64,000 nucleotides of DNA from Andreesenia angusta (GCF_001855385.1 NZ_MKIE01000001.1:1-64000), one strand, 5' to 3'. Positions 43,461-53,138 are shown, counted from the stretch's first letter. Numbers and translations are program-made. Notes: generated by a model from the letters alone, not told the origin.

Positions 43461-43754
43461 TTGAATGCGAATCCAAGCCATTTTATAGATATTTCTGAAA
43501 AACTGAAACTGATTGCCCACCCCGTAAGGCTTTGCATACTCACAGGGTTGCTCGAAAAAGGGGAGTGCAATGTCTCCTATATGAAAAACTGCTTGAACAC
43601 TCCGCAGTCCACTATATCCCAGCATCTTCAGAAACTAAAGGCCTCTGGGATAGTCGAGGCAAGGCGAGACGGCCTCGAAGTCTACTACCATGTGATCGAT
43701 CAGGAAATCATAGACCTTATCAACTTTCTCTTCAAGACTCCTCTAAAGCGCTAG
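43461..43754 (+). CDS. ArsR family transcriptional regulator
   Basis: A 97-residue winged-helix repressor (KLIAHPVRLCILTGLL, the NTPQSTISQHLQKLKASGIVE recognition helix region, DGLEVYYHV wing). The family's CxC metal motif at helix 3 is not present in usual form; cysteines 26, 36 and 43 remain, so metal or thiol sensing cannot be excluded. TTG start after GGGAGATG. The upstream region carries TATCGATA and TATAAT, a plausible self-operator. The divergent neighbour is TraX-like, so it may control it. Confidence 0.88.
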   Translation: MNANPSHFIDISEKLKLIAHPVRLCILTGLLEKGECNVSYMKNCLNTPQSTISQHLQKLKASGIVEARRDGLEVYYHVIDQEIIDLINFLFKTPLKR

Positions 43755-43773
43755 ACTTTAGAGGAGTCTTTTT
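43736..43773. terminator. Terminator of arsR-family and patatin genes
   Basis: Stem GACTCCTCTAAAG / CTTTAGAGGAGTC with a 7-nt loop and a T run, covering the stop of the regulator and the end of the convergent patatin gene. Confidence 0.88.
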
Positions 43774-44513
43774 GCAGTCTCGTACCCTCTTCTGAAAAGC
43801 TCTTTGCAGAATTCTCCTTCGAACCTCAGCGTGTCTTCCGGGTTGAATTCCACATCAGGCCTTATTACAACCAGCTTCTTGTCTCTGTACATCTCCTTCA
43901 GCTCTTTATCCACTTTGTAGCTATTACTTAAAGGCATAAGGTATAGCTCCTCTATGTCGTCCCTTAAGAGAGGCTCTGTAAATCTGTTGTTGAGCATACC
44001 CCCGTCAAGCTTGTATCCGTCGTACTCCCCGGCTTCAAGCTTCTCTTTGAAGGCTTCCATCATATCAGCCGTTCCCCCTTCAGCACCTTCCACATAGGGC
44101 AGCAGCGAGCTGTACTTTATGCTGGAAAGCGCGATTTTAGAGCTGCTAGAGCAGATTTCCTCTACCACTTCAGATAAGCTGGAGTCTTCTACTTTCACAT
44201 AGTTTATGTACACCTCCGAGACTCTGCTCTCTCTCTTCTCCACATGCTCAAGCACCTCTATAAGCTTTTCGTTTTCCACCACTTTTTCCCCTGGGTCCGG
44301 GCTTTTGAAGTCCTCCTCCTCTATGGAGTTCCACATGGCTTCAAGCTCGTCTACATTCCCCTTTATCAGAAAGTACGAGTTTATGGCTCCTATGGATGTG
44401 CCCGACACTATGTCCGGCTCTATTCCCTTTTCGTAAAGCGCCTTTATAGCTCCTCCCTGAAATGCACCTTTTGCTCCTCCACCTTGCAGATAAAATGCTC
44501 TCACCACAATCAT
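43758..44513 (-). CDS. Patatin-like phospholipase
   Basis: A 251-residue patatin-fold acyl hydrolase with the oxyanion loop G11-G-G-A-K-G16, nucleophile Ser40 in GTSIG and the catalytic Asp in DGGMLNN (about residue 166). The Ser-Asp dyad is complete. There is no signal peptide, so it is probably cytosolic, acting on lysophospholipids or neutral lipids. The middle has a Ser-rich acidic insert. Monocistronic in appearance. Confidence 0.92.
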   Translation of the reverse strand: MIVVRAFYLQGGGAKGAFQGGAIKALYEKGIEPDIVSGTSIGAINSYFLIKGNVDELEAMWNSIEEEDFKSPDPGEKVVENEKLIEVLEHVEKRESRVSEVYINYVKVEDSSLSEVVEEICSSSSKIALSSIKYSSLLPYVEGAEGGTADMMEAFKEKLEAGEYDGYKLDGGMLNNRFTEPLLRDDIEELYLMPLSNSYKVDKELKEMYRDKKLVVIRPDVEFNPEDTLRFEGEFCKELFRRGYETAKRLL

Positions 44514-44564
44514 CTCCTGTTTTATTTTCTCTGTAATACCATTCTACCACTCTTTTGGATTTTA

Positions 44565-44597
44565 GTAAAAAAAGACATGGCCAAGTTGACCATGTCT
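44565..44597 (-). terminator. Terminator of pyr operon
   Basis: Stem AGACATGG / CCATGTCT, then TTTTTTT on the minus strand, just after the pyrE stop codon. Confidence 0.85.
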
Positions 44598-44605
44598 GAA
44601 TTCCG

Positions 44606-45187
44606 CTATGCTTTTATATTTCTGCTTCCTGGCTTTATAACAGGTATCTTGCCCTCTTCACATATTGGACATTCTTCCTTGTCAAAGCTCTCTATGTTTA
44701 GTTCTATACAGCTGTAGATTGGAAGGTCTATGTCAGAGCTCTTTCTGTCTACTATGCACCCTATCCCTATAACTTTCCCGCCGTGCTCTTCTAGCACTTT
44801 GGCAGTCTCTATAGAAGACTTTCCAGTAGTTACAACGTCCTCCATTATGATTATCTTCTGTCCCTCTGCTATCTCGAATCCTCTTCTAAGAGTCATAACT
44901 CCGTCGACTCTCTCAGTGAATATAGCTGGCTTTCCAAGCAGTCTTCCCATCTCGTATGCAGCCACTATTCCACCCATAGCAGGTCCTACCACTATGTCGA
45001 AGTCCAGCTCTTTAAGCTTGTCTGCTGCAACTTGAAGCACTTTTGCAGCCTTGTCTGGATACTGAAGCAGCTTTGCGCACTGCACGTATCTGTTGCTGTG
45101 TCTTCCCGATGAAAGCAGGAAATGTCCCTCTAGTAGTGCTTCTACCTCTTTAAGTGTGTCTATTACCATTTGATCTGTGTTTGCCAT
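44606..45187 (-). CDS. pyrE: Orotate phosphoribosyltransferase
   Basis: A 193-residue PRPP-dependent enzyme forming OMP from orotate. The PRPP motif is [20 protein letters not shown], with [13 protein letters not shown] and a [15 protein letters not shown] substrate loop. It belongs to the clostridial type with a longer C-terminal cysteine-bearing tail (CPICEEG). Last gene of the operon, five nt after pyrD. Confidence 0.96.
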   Translation of the reverse strand: MANTDQMVIDTLKEVEALLEGHFLLSSGRHSNRYVQCAKLLQYPDKAAKVLQVAADKLKELDFDIVVGPAMGGIVAAYEMGRLLGKPAIFTERVDGVMTLRRGFEIAEGQKIIIMEDVVTTGKSSIETAKVLEEHGGKVIGIGCIVDRKSSDIDLPIYSCIELNIESFDKEECPICEEGKIPVIKPGSRNIKA

Positions 45188-45192
45188 TTTAA

Positions 45193-46101
45193 TTACCCCC
45201 TTGCGATTCCTCTTATTTCGTCTATCGACTTTATTCCTTCACGCTTCATAAAAGCTTCCATGCCGTCTATTATGTCCAGCATTATATCTGGCTTTACAAA
45301 GTTGGCGCTTCCAACCTGGACAGCTGTGGCACCAGCCATTATAAACTCAATTGCGTCCTCTGCATTCATGATTCCGCCCATCCCTATTACAGGTATGTCC
45401 ACGGCTCCTGCGACTTCGTAAGTCATCCTAAGTGCCATAGGCTTTATACAAGCTCCTGAAAGCCCTGCAAATATGTTTCTAAAGACTGGCTTTCTTTTAT
45501 TTATATCTATGGCCATAGCCTTGAAAGTGTTTACAAGCGAAAGCGAGTCAGCGCCAGCCTCTCTGCACTTTACAGCCATCTCCACTATGTCCTCTGCATT
45601 TGGAGAGAGCTTCACCATAAGCGGCTTCTTAGTCACTTTTCTGACCTCTGAAACCACCTCGTGCGCAACGCATGACTTTATTCCGAAAGCCATACCTCCA
45701 GACTTTACGTTAGGGCAGGAGATGTTCAGCTCTATTATGTCTACATCTGCCTTGTCTAGCTTTGAAGCTCCAGCAAGATAGTCATCCATAGTTCCTCCGC
45801 CCATGTTTGCAAGTATTACAGTGTTCAAACTTCTCATCTTGGGTATTTCCAGCTCTATAAACTCGTCTATCCCAGGGTTTTGAAGCCCTATGCTGTTTAT
45901 AAGCCCTCCTGTAACTTCATGAAGCCTTCTGCCTTCATTTCCCGCTTTGGGGTTTATAGTCAGACCCTTGCTGCTGATGCCTCCGATTCTGGATACGTCG
46001 AAGTATTCGCTGTACTCCTCTCCGAATCCGAAAGTCCCTGAAGCCGCTATCACAGGGTTCTTGAAATCCACTCCGTTTATATTCACCTTTAAACTAGTCA
46101 T
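45193..46101 (-). CDS. pyrD: Dihydroorotate dehydrogenase B, catalytic subunit
   Basis: A 302-residue class 1B catalytic subunit that uses FMN. The conserved base cysteine is in [14 protein letters not shown], and FMN-binding parts include [11 protein letters not shown] and [14 protein letters not shown]. Class 1B needs PyrK (adjacent, overlapping by 8 nt) to pass electrons to NAD. ATG start overlaps the pyrK stop as ATGACTAG. Confidence 0.97.
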   Translation of the reverse strand: MTSLKVNINGVDFKNPVIAASGTFGFGEEYSEYFDVSRIGGISSKGLTINPKAGNEGRRLHEVTGGLINSIGLQNPGIDEFIELEIPKMRSLNTVILANMGGGTMDDYLAGASKLDKADVDIIELNISCPNVKSGGMAFGIKSCVAHEVVSEVRKVTKKPLMVKLSPNAEDIVEMAVKCREAGADSLSLVNTFKAMAIDINKRKPVFRNIFAGLSGACIKPMALRMTYEVAGAVDIPVIGMGGIMNAEDAIEFIMAGATAVQVGSANFVKPDIMLDIIDGMEAFMKREGIKSIDEIRGIARG

Positions 46102-46834
46102 CTAAAGACACATCCTCTCCTAGGAATACTGGCCCTTCTTTGCAGACTCTCTCTTTTCCCTTCTTGGTATTGCAGGTGCATCCAAGGCAAGCTCCAACTC
46201 CGCAGGCCATATGGCTCTCAAGCGATACGTACACAGGAGTTCCTACCTTCTCGCCCATTTCCTTTACCACTTTCATCATAGGTGTAGGTCCGCAAGACAG
46301 AATGTAGTCGTATTTTGAAGCGTCAAGCTGCTCTACTACATAGCCCTTGTGACCTACACTTCCAGACTCTGTAGATATTATGACGTTGTCCGCATACTCC
46401 TTCATATAATCCACAGAGTATACCTCGTCTCTGAATCCAGCGTAGAAGTCCACTGTAGAGTCTTTTATATGCTTCATCACTTCGTACATAGGGGCTATAC
46501 CTATTCCGCCCACTACTACAGCCACTTTGCCCTTTATAGTCTCTAGGTCGAATCCATTTCCTACAGGCCCTAAGAGCTCCAGCTCGTCTCCGGCTTTAAG
46601 CTTTGAGAAAATCTCTGTGCCTGTGCCTCTTACCTCGTAGAGAAACTCTATTCCCGCATCTGTAATTCCGTGTATGCTTATAGGCCTTGAAAGGAAAGGC
46701 TCCACGCCCCAGGCTCTAAGCATGTAGAACTGTCCAGGGTTTGCAGAGTAATCTCCCTCCACTACCATTCTGTAGATTCCCTCTGCTATCTTCTCGTTTG
46801 AAGCCACTTTGGCTTTTAGGTATTTAGATGACAT
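46094..46834 (-). CDS. pyrK: Dihydroorotate dehydrogenase B, electron-transfer subunit
   Basis: A 246-residue FAD and [2Fe-2S] subunit. RPISIHGI is the flavin-binding motif, [14 protein letters not shown] the NAD-binding site, and the cluster ligands are in [20 protein letters not shown] and a later Cys. It overlaps pyrF upstream by 11 nt and pyrD downstream by 8 nt. Confidence 0.97.
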   Translation of the reverse strand: MSSKYLKAKVASNEKIAEGIYRMVVEGDYSANPGQFYMLRAWGVEPFLSRPISIHGITDAGIEFLYEVRGTGTEIFSKLKAGDELELLGPVGNGFDLETIKGKVAVVVGGIGIAPMYEVMKHIKDSTVDFYAGFRDEVYSVDYMKEYADNVIISTESGSVGHKGYVVEQLDASKYDYILSCGPTPMMKVVKEMGEKVGTPVYVSLESHMACGVGACLGCTCNTKKGKERVCKEGPVFLGEDVSLDD

Positions 46835-47684
46835 TTCCGATAGCCTCCTTCATCTTTTTAGCTTCCTCTCTTGCATAAGCTCCGAACTCCTCAGGCTTTC
46901 CGTCAGCTTTCTTGTAGGCCAGAAGTATTCCCCTAGATGAGTTTACAACTCCGCCGTTTCCGTCTCTCAGAAGAGGCGCCACGTCGTCAGCTCCTCCACC
47001 CTGAGCTCCGTATCCAGGTATGAGGAAGAAAGTCTTGTCGTGTGTCTTTCTCATCTCTCTGCCCTCGTCTGCGTGAGTGCATCCAACCACTCCACCTATA
47101 GAGCTGTAGCCGCACTTTCCAAGGTAGTTTTCTCCGAGTGTCTGTATCTTCTTTCCAACTGTAGTGTATATCTTCTCGCCTTCTGCCGTGTCTATAAACT
47201 GTATGTCCTTGGCGCCTTCGTTCGAAGTCCTGACAAGCACGAAAAGTCCCTTCTCCTTGTTCTTTACATAGTCAAGATAAGGCTCTATGCTGTCTAGTCC
47301 CATATAAGGGCTTAGCGTTATAAAGTCGGATTCGAAGTCTCCCTCGAAGTGACCTTTCGCGTACATCTCGGCAGTCTTTGAGATGTCCCCTCTCTTTATG
47401 TCAGCTATTATTATCTCTTTTTTCTCTCTGAGGTAATCTAGCGTCTTCTTGTAGGCCAGAAGCCCCTCTAGGCCGTACGCCTCGTAGTATGCAATCTGAA
47501 CCTTGAAGCAAGATGCATAGTCTGCTGTGCTGTCCACTATTGTCTTGTTGAACTCGAATATGACATCCGAGATATTTGTGTGCTTTTTAAGCAGAAACTC
47601 TGGAATATAAGACAAGTCTGTGTCAAGTCCTACACATACATGTCCCTTGCTCTCCACCGCTTCATAAAGTCTATCTATTATCAT
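46824..47684 (-). CDS. pyrF: Orotidine 5'-phosphate decarboxylase (type 2)
   Basis: A 286-residue type 2 OMP decarboxylase, longer than the about 240-residue type 1 form, as is usual in clostridia. The catalytic D-K-D triad is in IIADIKRGDISKTAEMY. CVGLDTDLSYIPEFL at the start and PGYGAQGGGADDVAP at the end are typical. It overlaps pyrC by four nt. Confidence 0.96.
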   Translation of the reverse strand: MIIDRLYEAVESKGHVCVGLDTDLSYIPEFLLKKHTNISDVIFEFNKTIVDSTADYASCFKVQIAYYEAYGLEGLLAYKKTLDYLREKKEIIIADIKRGDISKTAEMYAKGHFEGDFESDFITLSPYMGLDSIEPYLDYVKNKEKGLFVLVRTSNEGAKDIQFIDTAEGEKIYTTVGKKIQTLGENYLGKCGYSSIGGVVGCTHADEGREMRKTHDKTFFLIPGYGAQGGGADDVAPLLRDGNGGVVNSSRGILLAYKKADGKPEEFGAYAREEAKKMKEAIGNVI

Positions 47685-48886
47685 TGAGATTCCTCCTTTG
47701 AATACACAACTACACCTTTTCTGATCGTCTTAAGCACTTCTCCGTAGAACTCCATGCCCTCAAACGGAGTGTTCTTGCCTTTTGAGTGGAATTCCGAGCT
47801 GTCCACAGCCTTTAGAGTGTCAAGGTCTACTATGACCACGTCCCCATCATAGCCTATCTTGAGCTCTCCTTTTTTGACTCCAAGCAGCTTGGCAGGGTTT
47901 CTGCTCATAAGCTCCGTAAGCTTGCTAAGGCTTATCCTGCCTGACTTCACAAGCGCCGTATAGGACACTGGAAAAGCCGTCTCTAGCCCTACCATCCCTG
48001 GGGCTCCGTTTTGCTTGTCCTCTACAGTGTGAGGCGCATGGTCTGTGGCTATCATGTCCACATATCCCTCTTCCACGGCCCAAAGCATGGCCTCTACGTC
48101 TTCCATCTCCCTTATAGGAGGGTTCACCCTGTAGTTTGACTCGTCTGAGCTCAGGTATATATGGTGTGGAGCCACTTCGCATGTTATGTTATCGTAGCCC
48201 TGAACCTTGGCCTGAAGTATGTACTCCATGGCTTCTTTGGTGCTTACATGGGCCATGTGCAGCTTCGCCCCAGTGTACTTTGCAAGCTCTATGTCCCTTA
48301 TAGTCTCTATATTCTCTGAAAGCCTGAAGCTGAAAGGCGTTATGTCCTCGTCCTCTCCGTGAGCCATTACAACCATGTCCTTCTCCACGGCTTTCAGCAT
48401 GGCGTCTAGCATCACCTTGTTGCTCTGAACTCCTTTGCCGTCGTCCGTGATTATAGTGACCACCTTCTCGTCCACTTCCTCTAGATGGCTTATATCGCTT
48501 CCAGAGAAGTCTCTAGTTATGGACACACATTGATGAGCGTCTACAAGTCCAACCTGCTCCACTCTCGAAAGCACTTTATTCACAACGTCCATAGAACTGC
48601 ACACAGGGTCCGTATTCCCCATAAGGTTGACCATGGTGTAGCCGCCTCTCACGGCCGATCTGCTTCCGCTTTCAATGTCTTCCTTATACTCGTAGCCTGG
48701 CTCTCTGAAGTGCACGTGCATATCTATAAAAGAAGGCATGACCACCTTTCCAGCTGCGTCTATTGTTTCGCACTTTATCGCAAGCGATTCTCCCATAGCC
48801 GCTATCTTTCCATTCACTATATATATATCCCCCGCAAAGTCCTGTGAAACATCCACGATTCTAGCGTTTTTTATAAGCAGTTCCAT
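47681..48886 (-). CDS. pyrC: Dihydroorotase
   Basis: A 401-residue amidohydrolase that closes carbamoyl-aspartate to dihydroorotate. Metal ligands include DMHVHFREPG (about 54-63), and the later HMAHVST, a conserved Asp in MIATDHAPHTVEDK and NPPIREMED mark class I dihydroorotase. Two nt after pyrI. Confidence 0.97.
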   Translation of the reverse strand: MELLIKNARIVDVSQDFAGDIYIVNGKIAAMGESLAIKCETIDAAGKVVMPSFIDMHVHFREPGYEYKEDIESGSRSAVRGGYTMVNLMGNTDPVCSSMDVVNKVLSRVEQVGLVDAHQCVSITRDFSGSDISHLEEVDEKVVTIITDDGKGVQSNKVMLDAMLKAVEKDMVVMAHGEDEDITPFSFRLSENIETIRDIELAKYTGAKLHMAHVSTKEAMEYILQAKVQGYDNITCEVAPHHIYLSSDESNYRVNPPIREMEDVEAMLWAVEEGYVDMIATDHAPHTVEDKQNGAPGMVGLETAFPVSYTALVKSGRISLSKLTELMSRNPAKLLGVKKGELKIGYDGDVVIVDLDTLKAVDSSEFHSKGKNTPFEGMEFYGEVLKTIRKGVVVYSKEESQ

Positions 48887-48888
48887 CT

Positions 48889-49323
48889 TTACACCTCCGA
48901 GAAAGTATATACTTCGTCACAGTACTGGCATCTGTACTCCAGCTTCTCTTCGTCAAACAGCAAGAATATATGCGGTATGTTCTTCTCTACAGAAGTCACA
49001 CATCTAGGATTTTTGCATTTTATGACGTCTTCCACTTTTTTCGGTATACTCAGCTTTATCTTTTCCTTTATGCTCTCATTCTCTATTATGTTTATAGTCA
49101 TAGTCGGGTCTATAAGCCCAAGTACGGTAAAATCTATGTTCATGGCGTTCTCTATCTTTATTATGTCCTTCTTATTCTGCTTGTTGCTGGGAGCGTTTTT
49201 TATAAGCGCCACCGTGAAGTCCACCTTGTCAAGCCCAAGGTAGTTGTAGACCTTTATTCCATGTCCGGCCTTTATATGGTCTATCACAATTCCCTTTTTT
49301 ATGCTGTTTATGCTCACCGTCAT
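48889..49323 (-). CDS. pyrI: Aspartate carbamoyltransferase regulatory subunit
   Basis: A 144-residue regulatory chain that binds nucleotides and allosterically controls PyrB. A zinc site is formed by C103-x4-C108 and C132-x2-C135. The N-terminal allosteric domain ([22 protein letters not shown]) is typical. Present with pyrB in clostridia and archaea but absent in Bacillus, which supports a clostridial origin. Confidence 0.96.
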   Translation of the reverse strand: MTVSINSIKKGIVIDHIKAGHGIKVYNYLGLDKVDFTVALIKNAPSNKQNKKDIIKIENAMNIDFTVLGLIDPTMTINIIENESIKEKIKLSIPKKVEDVIKCKNPRCVTSVEKNIPHIFLLFDEEKLEYRCQYCDEVYTFSEV

Positions 49324-50247
49324 CTAGCACACCCCCAGTAGTTTAGCTATAAGTGCCATCCTTACATACATTCCATACTTGGCCTGCTTGAAGTAAAGCG
49401 CCCTAGGGTCGCTGTCTATCTCAGGCGATATCTCGTTCACTCTAGGCAGTGGATGAAGCACCATCATGTCTTTTTTAGCGTATTCCATCTTGTCCGGCGT
49501 AAGTATATAGCTGTCTTTTAGCCTTATATAGTCCTCTTCGTTGAAGAACCTCTCTTTCTGAACCCTTGTCATATAGAGTATGTCCAAACTTCCCATGTTC
49601 TCCTCAAGCTTCTCTGCCTCTACGTACTCTATCCCGTTTTTCTCCAGCACTTCCCTCTTTATATAGTCTGGAATCTTAAGCTCGCTTGGCGATATAAGCA
49701 CAAACTTCACGTTTTCATACCTTGAAAGCGCCTTTATCAGCGAGTGCACTGTCCTTCCAAACTTAAGGTCTCCGCAGCAGCCTATAGTTATATTCCCAAT
49801 TTCACCTTTTGTCCTTCTGATAGTCAACAGGTCTGTAAGCGTCTGAGTGGGATGCTGGTGGCCTCCGTCTCCTGCGTTTATCACAGGTATGTCGGAGTAC
49901 ATAGATGCCACTTTAGGAGCTCCCTCCTTCGGATGTCTCATAACTGCTATGTCTGCGTAGCACGAAACCGTCTTTATCGTGTCTGCTATGCTCTCTCCCT
50001 TAGACACAGAAGAAGAGCTGGGCTCTGAAAATCCGATTACTTGACCGCCTAACCTGTACATAGCAGCTTCAAAGCTGAATCTCGTTCTGGTGCTTGGCTC
50101 GTAAAACAGCGATGCGAGTATCTTTCCTCTGCATTTATCCATATAAGACTTTTCATCTTCTATTATGCTGTCAGCTAGTTCGAATATTCCGTCCAACTCT
50201 TCGTTTGTAAAATCCATTGGTTCTATAAGATGTCTTCCTTCTAACAT
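49324..50247 (-). CDS. pyrB: Aspartate carbamoyltransferase catalytic subunit
   Basis: A 307-residue catalytic chain for carbamoyl-aspartate synthesis. [17 protein letters not shown] is the carbamoyl phosphate loop, and [16 protein letters not shown] and PLPRVNEI the aspartate domain. First gene of the operon, about 15 nt after the end of the attenuator. Confidence 0.98.
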   Translation of the reverse strand: MLEGRHLIEPMDFTNEELDGIFELADSIIEDEKSYMDKCRGKILASLFYEPSTRTRFSFEAAMYRLGGQVIGFSEPSSSSVSKGESIADTIKTVSCYADIAVMRHPKEGAPKVASMYSDIPVINAGDGGHQHPTQTLTDLLTIRRTKGEIGNITIGCCGDLKFGRTVHSLIKALSRYENVKFVLISPSELKIPDYIKREVLEKNGIEYVEAEKLEENMGSLDILYMTRVQKERFFNEEDYIRLKDSYILTPDKMEYAKKDMMVLHPLPRVNEISPEIDSDPRALYFKQAKYGMYVRMALIAKLLGVC

Positions 50248-50261
50248 ATATATTCCTCCTT

Positions 50262-50422
50262 TTTAGCCTCTCCGGACCGTCTTAAAAGGTACAAAAAAAG
50301 CCTTCCATACAATAGGAAGGCCAATAGTCATATTTCATATACCCACAGTATTATTGCAAATATGGACATGTCTATACTATTTTCGCTCCTTCCTAACCTC
50401 TCTGGATTAGATTAAAGGTTCT
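50262..50422 (-). promoter_or_regulatory. PyrR-type attenuator leader of pyr operon
   Basis: Two PyrR-binding loops on the minus strand: AATCCAGAGAGGTT (50408-50395) and GGTCCGGAGAGGCTA (about 50278-50265), both matching ARUCCNGNGAGGYU. Between them is a terminator with stem GCCTTCC / GGAAGGC and a T run (50321-50293). UMP-bound PyrR would stabilise the hairpin that permits termination. No pyrR gene is in the window. Confidence 0.9.
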
Positions 50423-50428
50423 ATAAAA

Positions 50429-50457
50429 ATAGTATCACTATATCCCCAAAAAATCAA
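50429..50457 (-). promoter_or_regulatory. Promoter of pyr operon
   Basis: -35 TTGATT (50457-50452), a 17-nt spacer and -10 TACTAT (50434-50429), just upstream of the first PyrR loop. Confidence 0.75.
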
Positions 50458-50481
50458 TAATATTTAAAGCCTTTTCAATCC

Positions 50482-50510
50482 TTGAAATACCAATCGGAAT
50501 AGTGTATAAT
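50482..50510 (+). promoter_or_regulatory. metN operon promoter, distal
   Basis: -35 TTGAAA (50482-50487), a 17-nt spacer and -10 TATAAT (50505-50510). No S-box riboswitch pattern follows. Confidence 0.8.
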
Positions 50511-50540
50511 AATCTTATTCAAACGCCGTAGCTTCATGTA

Positions 50541-50569
50541 TTGATTTTTCTTCAAAAAGTATATAATAT
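50541..50569 (+). promoter_or_regulatory. metN operon promoter, proximal
   Basis: -35 TTGATT (50541-50546) with TAATAT at 50564-50569 (17 nt), or TATAAT at 50562-50567 (15 nt). It leaves a leader of only about 30 nt before the TTG start of metN. Confidence 0.6.
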
Positions 50570-50605
50570 ATCATTTAGAGTAAATACATACAAGGTGGTG
50601 ATTAT

Positions 50606-51622
50606 TTGATAGTTATAGATTCTTTGTGCAAGGTTTTCAAGCTTAAAAACAAAAGCGAAGTAATTGCTCTAGATGATGTCAGCCTCGAAATACAGGATGG
50701 CGAGATCTTCGGCATAATAGGTATGAGTGGTGCCGGAAAGTCTACTTTGATCCGCACCATAAATAGGCTGGAAGACCCTTCTTCTGGGAAAGTCATAATA
50801 GACGGCCTCGACATAACAGCCCTTGGCGAGTCAGAGCTCAGAAAGAGCAGAAAAGGCATAGGCATGATCTTTCAGCATTTCAACTTGCTCTCCTCTAGAA
50901 CTGTTGCCAAGAACATAGCCTTCCCTCTTGAGATAGCCGGCGTGGACAAAAATGATGCCGACAAGAGGATAGACGAGCTCTTGGAGCTTGTAGGGCTTTC
51001 CGACAAGAAGGAGAGCTATCCTTCACAGCTTTCAGGCGGGCAAAAGCAGAGGGTAGCAATAGCAAGGGCCTTGGCCAACAACCCCAAGATACTGCTCTGT
51101 GATGAAGCTACTTCAGCACTTGATCCAAAGACTACTAGTTCCATACTGGATCTGCTCAAGGATATACGAAAGAACCTCGGTATAACCATAGTACTTATAA
51201 CGCATCAGATGGAGGTAATAAGGGAGATATGCGACAGGGTGGCCATAATAGAGGGCGGAAAGATAATAGAGCTTGGAGCGGTTCACGAAGTCTTCTCCAA
51301 TCCCAAGACAGACACCGCCAAGAACTTCGTGTTCGGCATAAAGCCTGAGACAGAGATAGATGATCTGTTTCCCAAATTGCCTGGCTCTGTAGTTTTAAAG
51401 ATTTCATATCTCGGGGATAGCGCCAAGCAGCCCATAGTCTCTAAGCTCATAAAGGATCACAGCTTAGACGTGAATATAATCTCTGGAGAGATAGACCAGC
51501 TGATGAGCATGTCTGTAGGGCATCTTACCATCCAGCTGCTTGGAGAAAAGGCCAATATAGACGCTGCGCTCGAATCTCTGAAACGTCAAAATATAGCTAC
51601 GGAGGTGATCTGGAATGGCTGA
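50606..51622 (+). CDS. metN: Methionine ABC transporter ATP-binding protein
   Basis: A 338-residue ATPase of a D-/L-methionine importer. Walker A GMSGAGKST at residues 39-47, signature LSGGQKQRVAIARAL, Walker B ILLCDEATSALDP, and a C-terminal NIL domain (about 265-338) that in homologues binds methionine and inhibits transport. TTG start after AAGGTGG. It overlaps metI by 8 nt. Confidence 0.96.
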   Translation: MIVIDSLCKVFKLKNKSEVIALDDVSLEIQDGEIFGIIGMSGAGKSTLIRTINRLEDPSSGKVIIDGLDITALGESELRKSRKGIGMIFQHFNLLSSRTVAKNIAFPLEIAGVDKNDADKRIDELLELVGLSDKKESYPSQLSGGQKQRVAIARALANNPKILLCDEATSALDPKTTSSILDLLKDIRKNLGITIVLITHQMEVIREICDRVAIIEGGKIIELGAVHEVFSNPKTDTAKNFVFGIKPETEIDDLFPKLPGSVVLKISYLGDSAKQPIVSKLIKDHSLDVNIISGEIDQLMSMSVGHLTIQLLGEKANIDAALESLKRQNIATEVIWNG

Positions 51623-52277
51623 TTTCTTGTCGCTTGACCTGCTCTTGCCGGCAATAGGTGAGACCCTTTTGATGGTGTTTCTCTCGACAGTCATGTCCCT
51701 CGCCATAGGGCTTCCTGTAGGGGTGGTTCTGCTGCTTACAGAAAAAGGCGGGCTTTGGGAAAAGCCTAATTTAAGCGCAGTCTTAGGCACAGTAGTAAAT
51801 ATAATGAGGTCTTTCCCATTCCTCATACTCATGATAGTCATAATACCTTTTACAAGACTACTAGTCGGAACAAGCACAGGCACTATGGCGACTGTCGTGC
51901 CTCTTACAATCTCTGCTATCCCGTTTGTGGCCAGAGTTGTAGAGAGCGCTCTTAGGGAGGTAGACCATGGCCTTGTAGAGGCGGCGCAGTCCATGGGAGC
52001 CACTACTTTCAATATAATCTCAAAAGTACTTATTCCAGAGTCTCTGCCGTCAATTGTAAGCGGAATAACTCTTACAATCATAAACCTCATAGGTTATTCG
52101 GCCATGGCCGGAGCCATAGGTGGAGGAGGTCTTGGAGACCTTGCCATAAGATACGGATACCACAGATATGAAGTAGGCATAATGATAATATCTGTAGTTG
52201 TCATAATCCTGTTGGTTCAGGTAATACAGATGCTTGGAAACAGCATTTCGATAGGCATAAACAACAAGAGAAAATAA
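51615..52277 (+). CDS. metI: Methionine ABC transporter permease
   Basis: A 220-residue permease with five membrane helices and the EAA loop VEAAQSMGATTFNIISKVLIP near residue 115, which contacts MetN. Length and helix layout match MetI. It overlaps metN by 8 nt and is 17 nt before metQ. Confidence 0.96.
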   Translation: MADFLSLDLLLPAIGETLLMVFLSTVMSLAIGLPVGVVLLLTEKGGLWEKPNLSAVLGTVVNIMRSFPFLILMIVIIPFTRLLVGTSTGTMATVVPLTISAIPFVARVVESALREVDHGLVEAAQSMGATTFNIISKVLIPESLPSIVSGITLTIINLIGYSAMAGAIGGGGLGDLAIRYGYHRYEVGIMIISVVVIILLVQVIQMLGNSISIGINNKRK

Positions 52278-52294
52278 AAATCGGAGGAAATAAA

Positions 52295-53089
52295 ATGAAA
52301 AAAATACTTTTAGCACTTTCACTTGCAACTACTATGTTCGTAGCCGGATGCAGCGGTTCTGGCGAAAATTCTTCTTCTATCAAAGTCGGGGCTACACCAG
52401 AGCCTCACGGAAAGATACTTGAGCTCGTAAAGGATGATTTGGAGTCTGAGGGAATCCAGCTTGAAATAGTGGACTACAGCGACTACGTACAGCCTAACTT
52501 GGCCCTTAACGACGGGGAGATAGATGCAAACTTCATGCAGCACGAGCCTTACCTTGAGAACTTTGTGGCAGAAAGAGGTGTTGACCTGGTCTCTGTAGCC
52601 AAGATACACATAGAGCCTATGGGACTTTACTCTGAGAGCATAAAGTCTATAGATGAGCTTGCTGACGGAGCCAAGATAGCCATTCCCAATGACCCTACAA
52701 ACGGAGCTAGGGCACTTCTGCTCCTAGAGGAAAAGGGACTTATAGTGCTTGACGAAAACGCTGGATTCAACGCTACAGAAAAAGACATAGTTGAAAACCC
52801 TAAGAACCTTCAAGTTCAAGCTCTAGAGGCGGCGCAGCTTCCTAGAACGCTTCAGGACTTCGACGCTTCTGTTATAAACGGAAACTATGCGCTAGAAGCC
52901 GGACTCAACCCGACTACCGACGCAATACTCATAGAGGCCAAGGACTCTCCTTACGCCAATATAATCACAGTCAAAAGCGGAAATGAAAATGACGAGAAAG
53001 TTCAAGCCCTTATAAAGGCGCTTCAGTCAGATGAAGTCAAGAATTTCATAGAAGACAACTACGAAGGCGGAGTAATTCCTGCTTTCTAG
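52295..53089 (+). CDS. metQ: Methionine-binding lipoprotein
   Basis: A 264-residue NlpA/MetQ lipoprotein with signal sequence and lipobox MFVAGC (Cys at about 19), then a periplasmic-type binding fold with VGATPEPHGKILELV, FMQHEPYLENF and INGNYALEAGLNPTTDAI. It is anchored to the outer face of the membrane and feeds MetNI. Strong AGGAGG upstream and a terminator after it. Confidence 0.96.
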   Translation: MKKILLALSLATTMFVAGCSGSGENSSSIKVGATPEPHGKILELVKDDLESEGIQLEIVDYSDYVQPNLALNDGEIDANFMQHEPYLENFVAERGVDLVSVAKIHIEPMGLYSESIKSIDELADGAKIAIPNDPTNGARALLLLEEKGLIVLDENAGFNATEKDIVENPKNLQVQALEAAQLPRTLQDFDASVINGNYALEAGLNPTTDAILIEAKDSPYANIITVKSGNENDEKVQALIKALQSDEVKNFIEDNYEGGVIPAF

Positions 53090-53095
53090 CACAGC

Positions 53096-53126
53096 AAAAA
53101 GCCGAGGACATTGTCCTCGGCTTTTT
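53096..53126. terminator. Bidirectional terminator of metNIQ and GNAT gene
   Basis: Stem AAAAAGCCGAGGACA / TGTCCTCGGCTTTTT with A and T runs, between metQ and the convergent acetyltransferase. Confidence 0.92.
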
Positions 53127-53138
53127 TATTTCCCTTGT

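Noticed and set aside
50410-50606. SAM (S-box) riboswitch in front of metN
   Set aside because: No conserved S-box blocks or terminator; the space after the promoters is too short.
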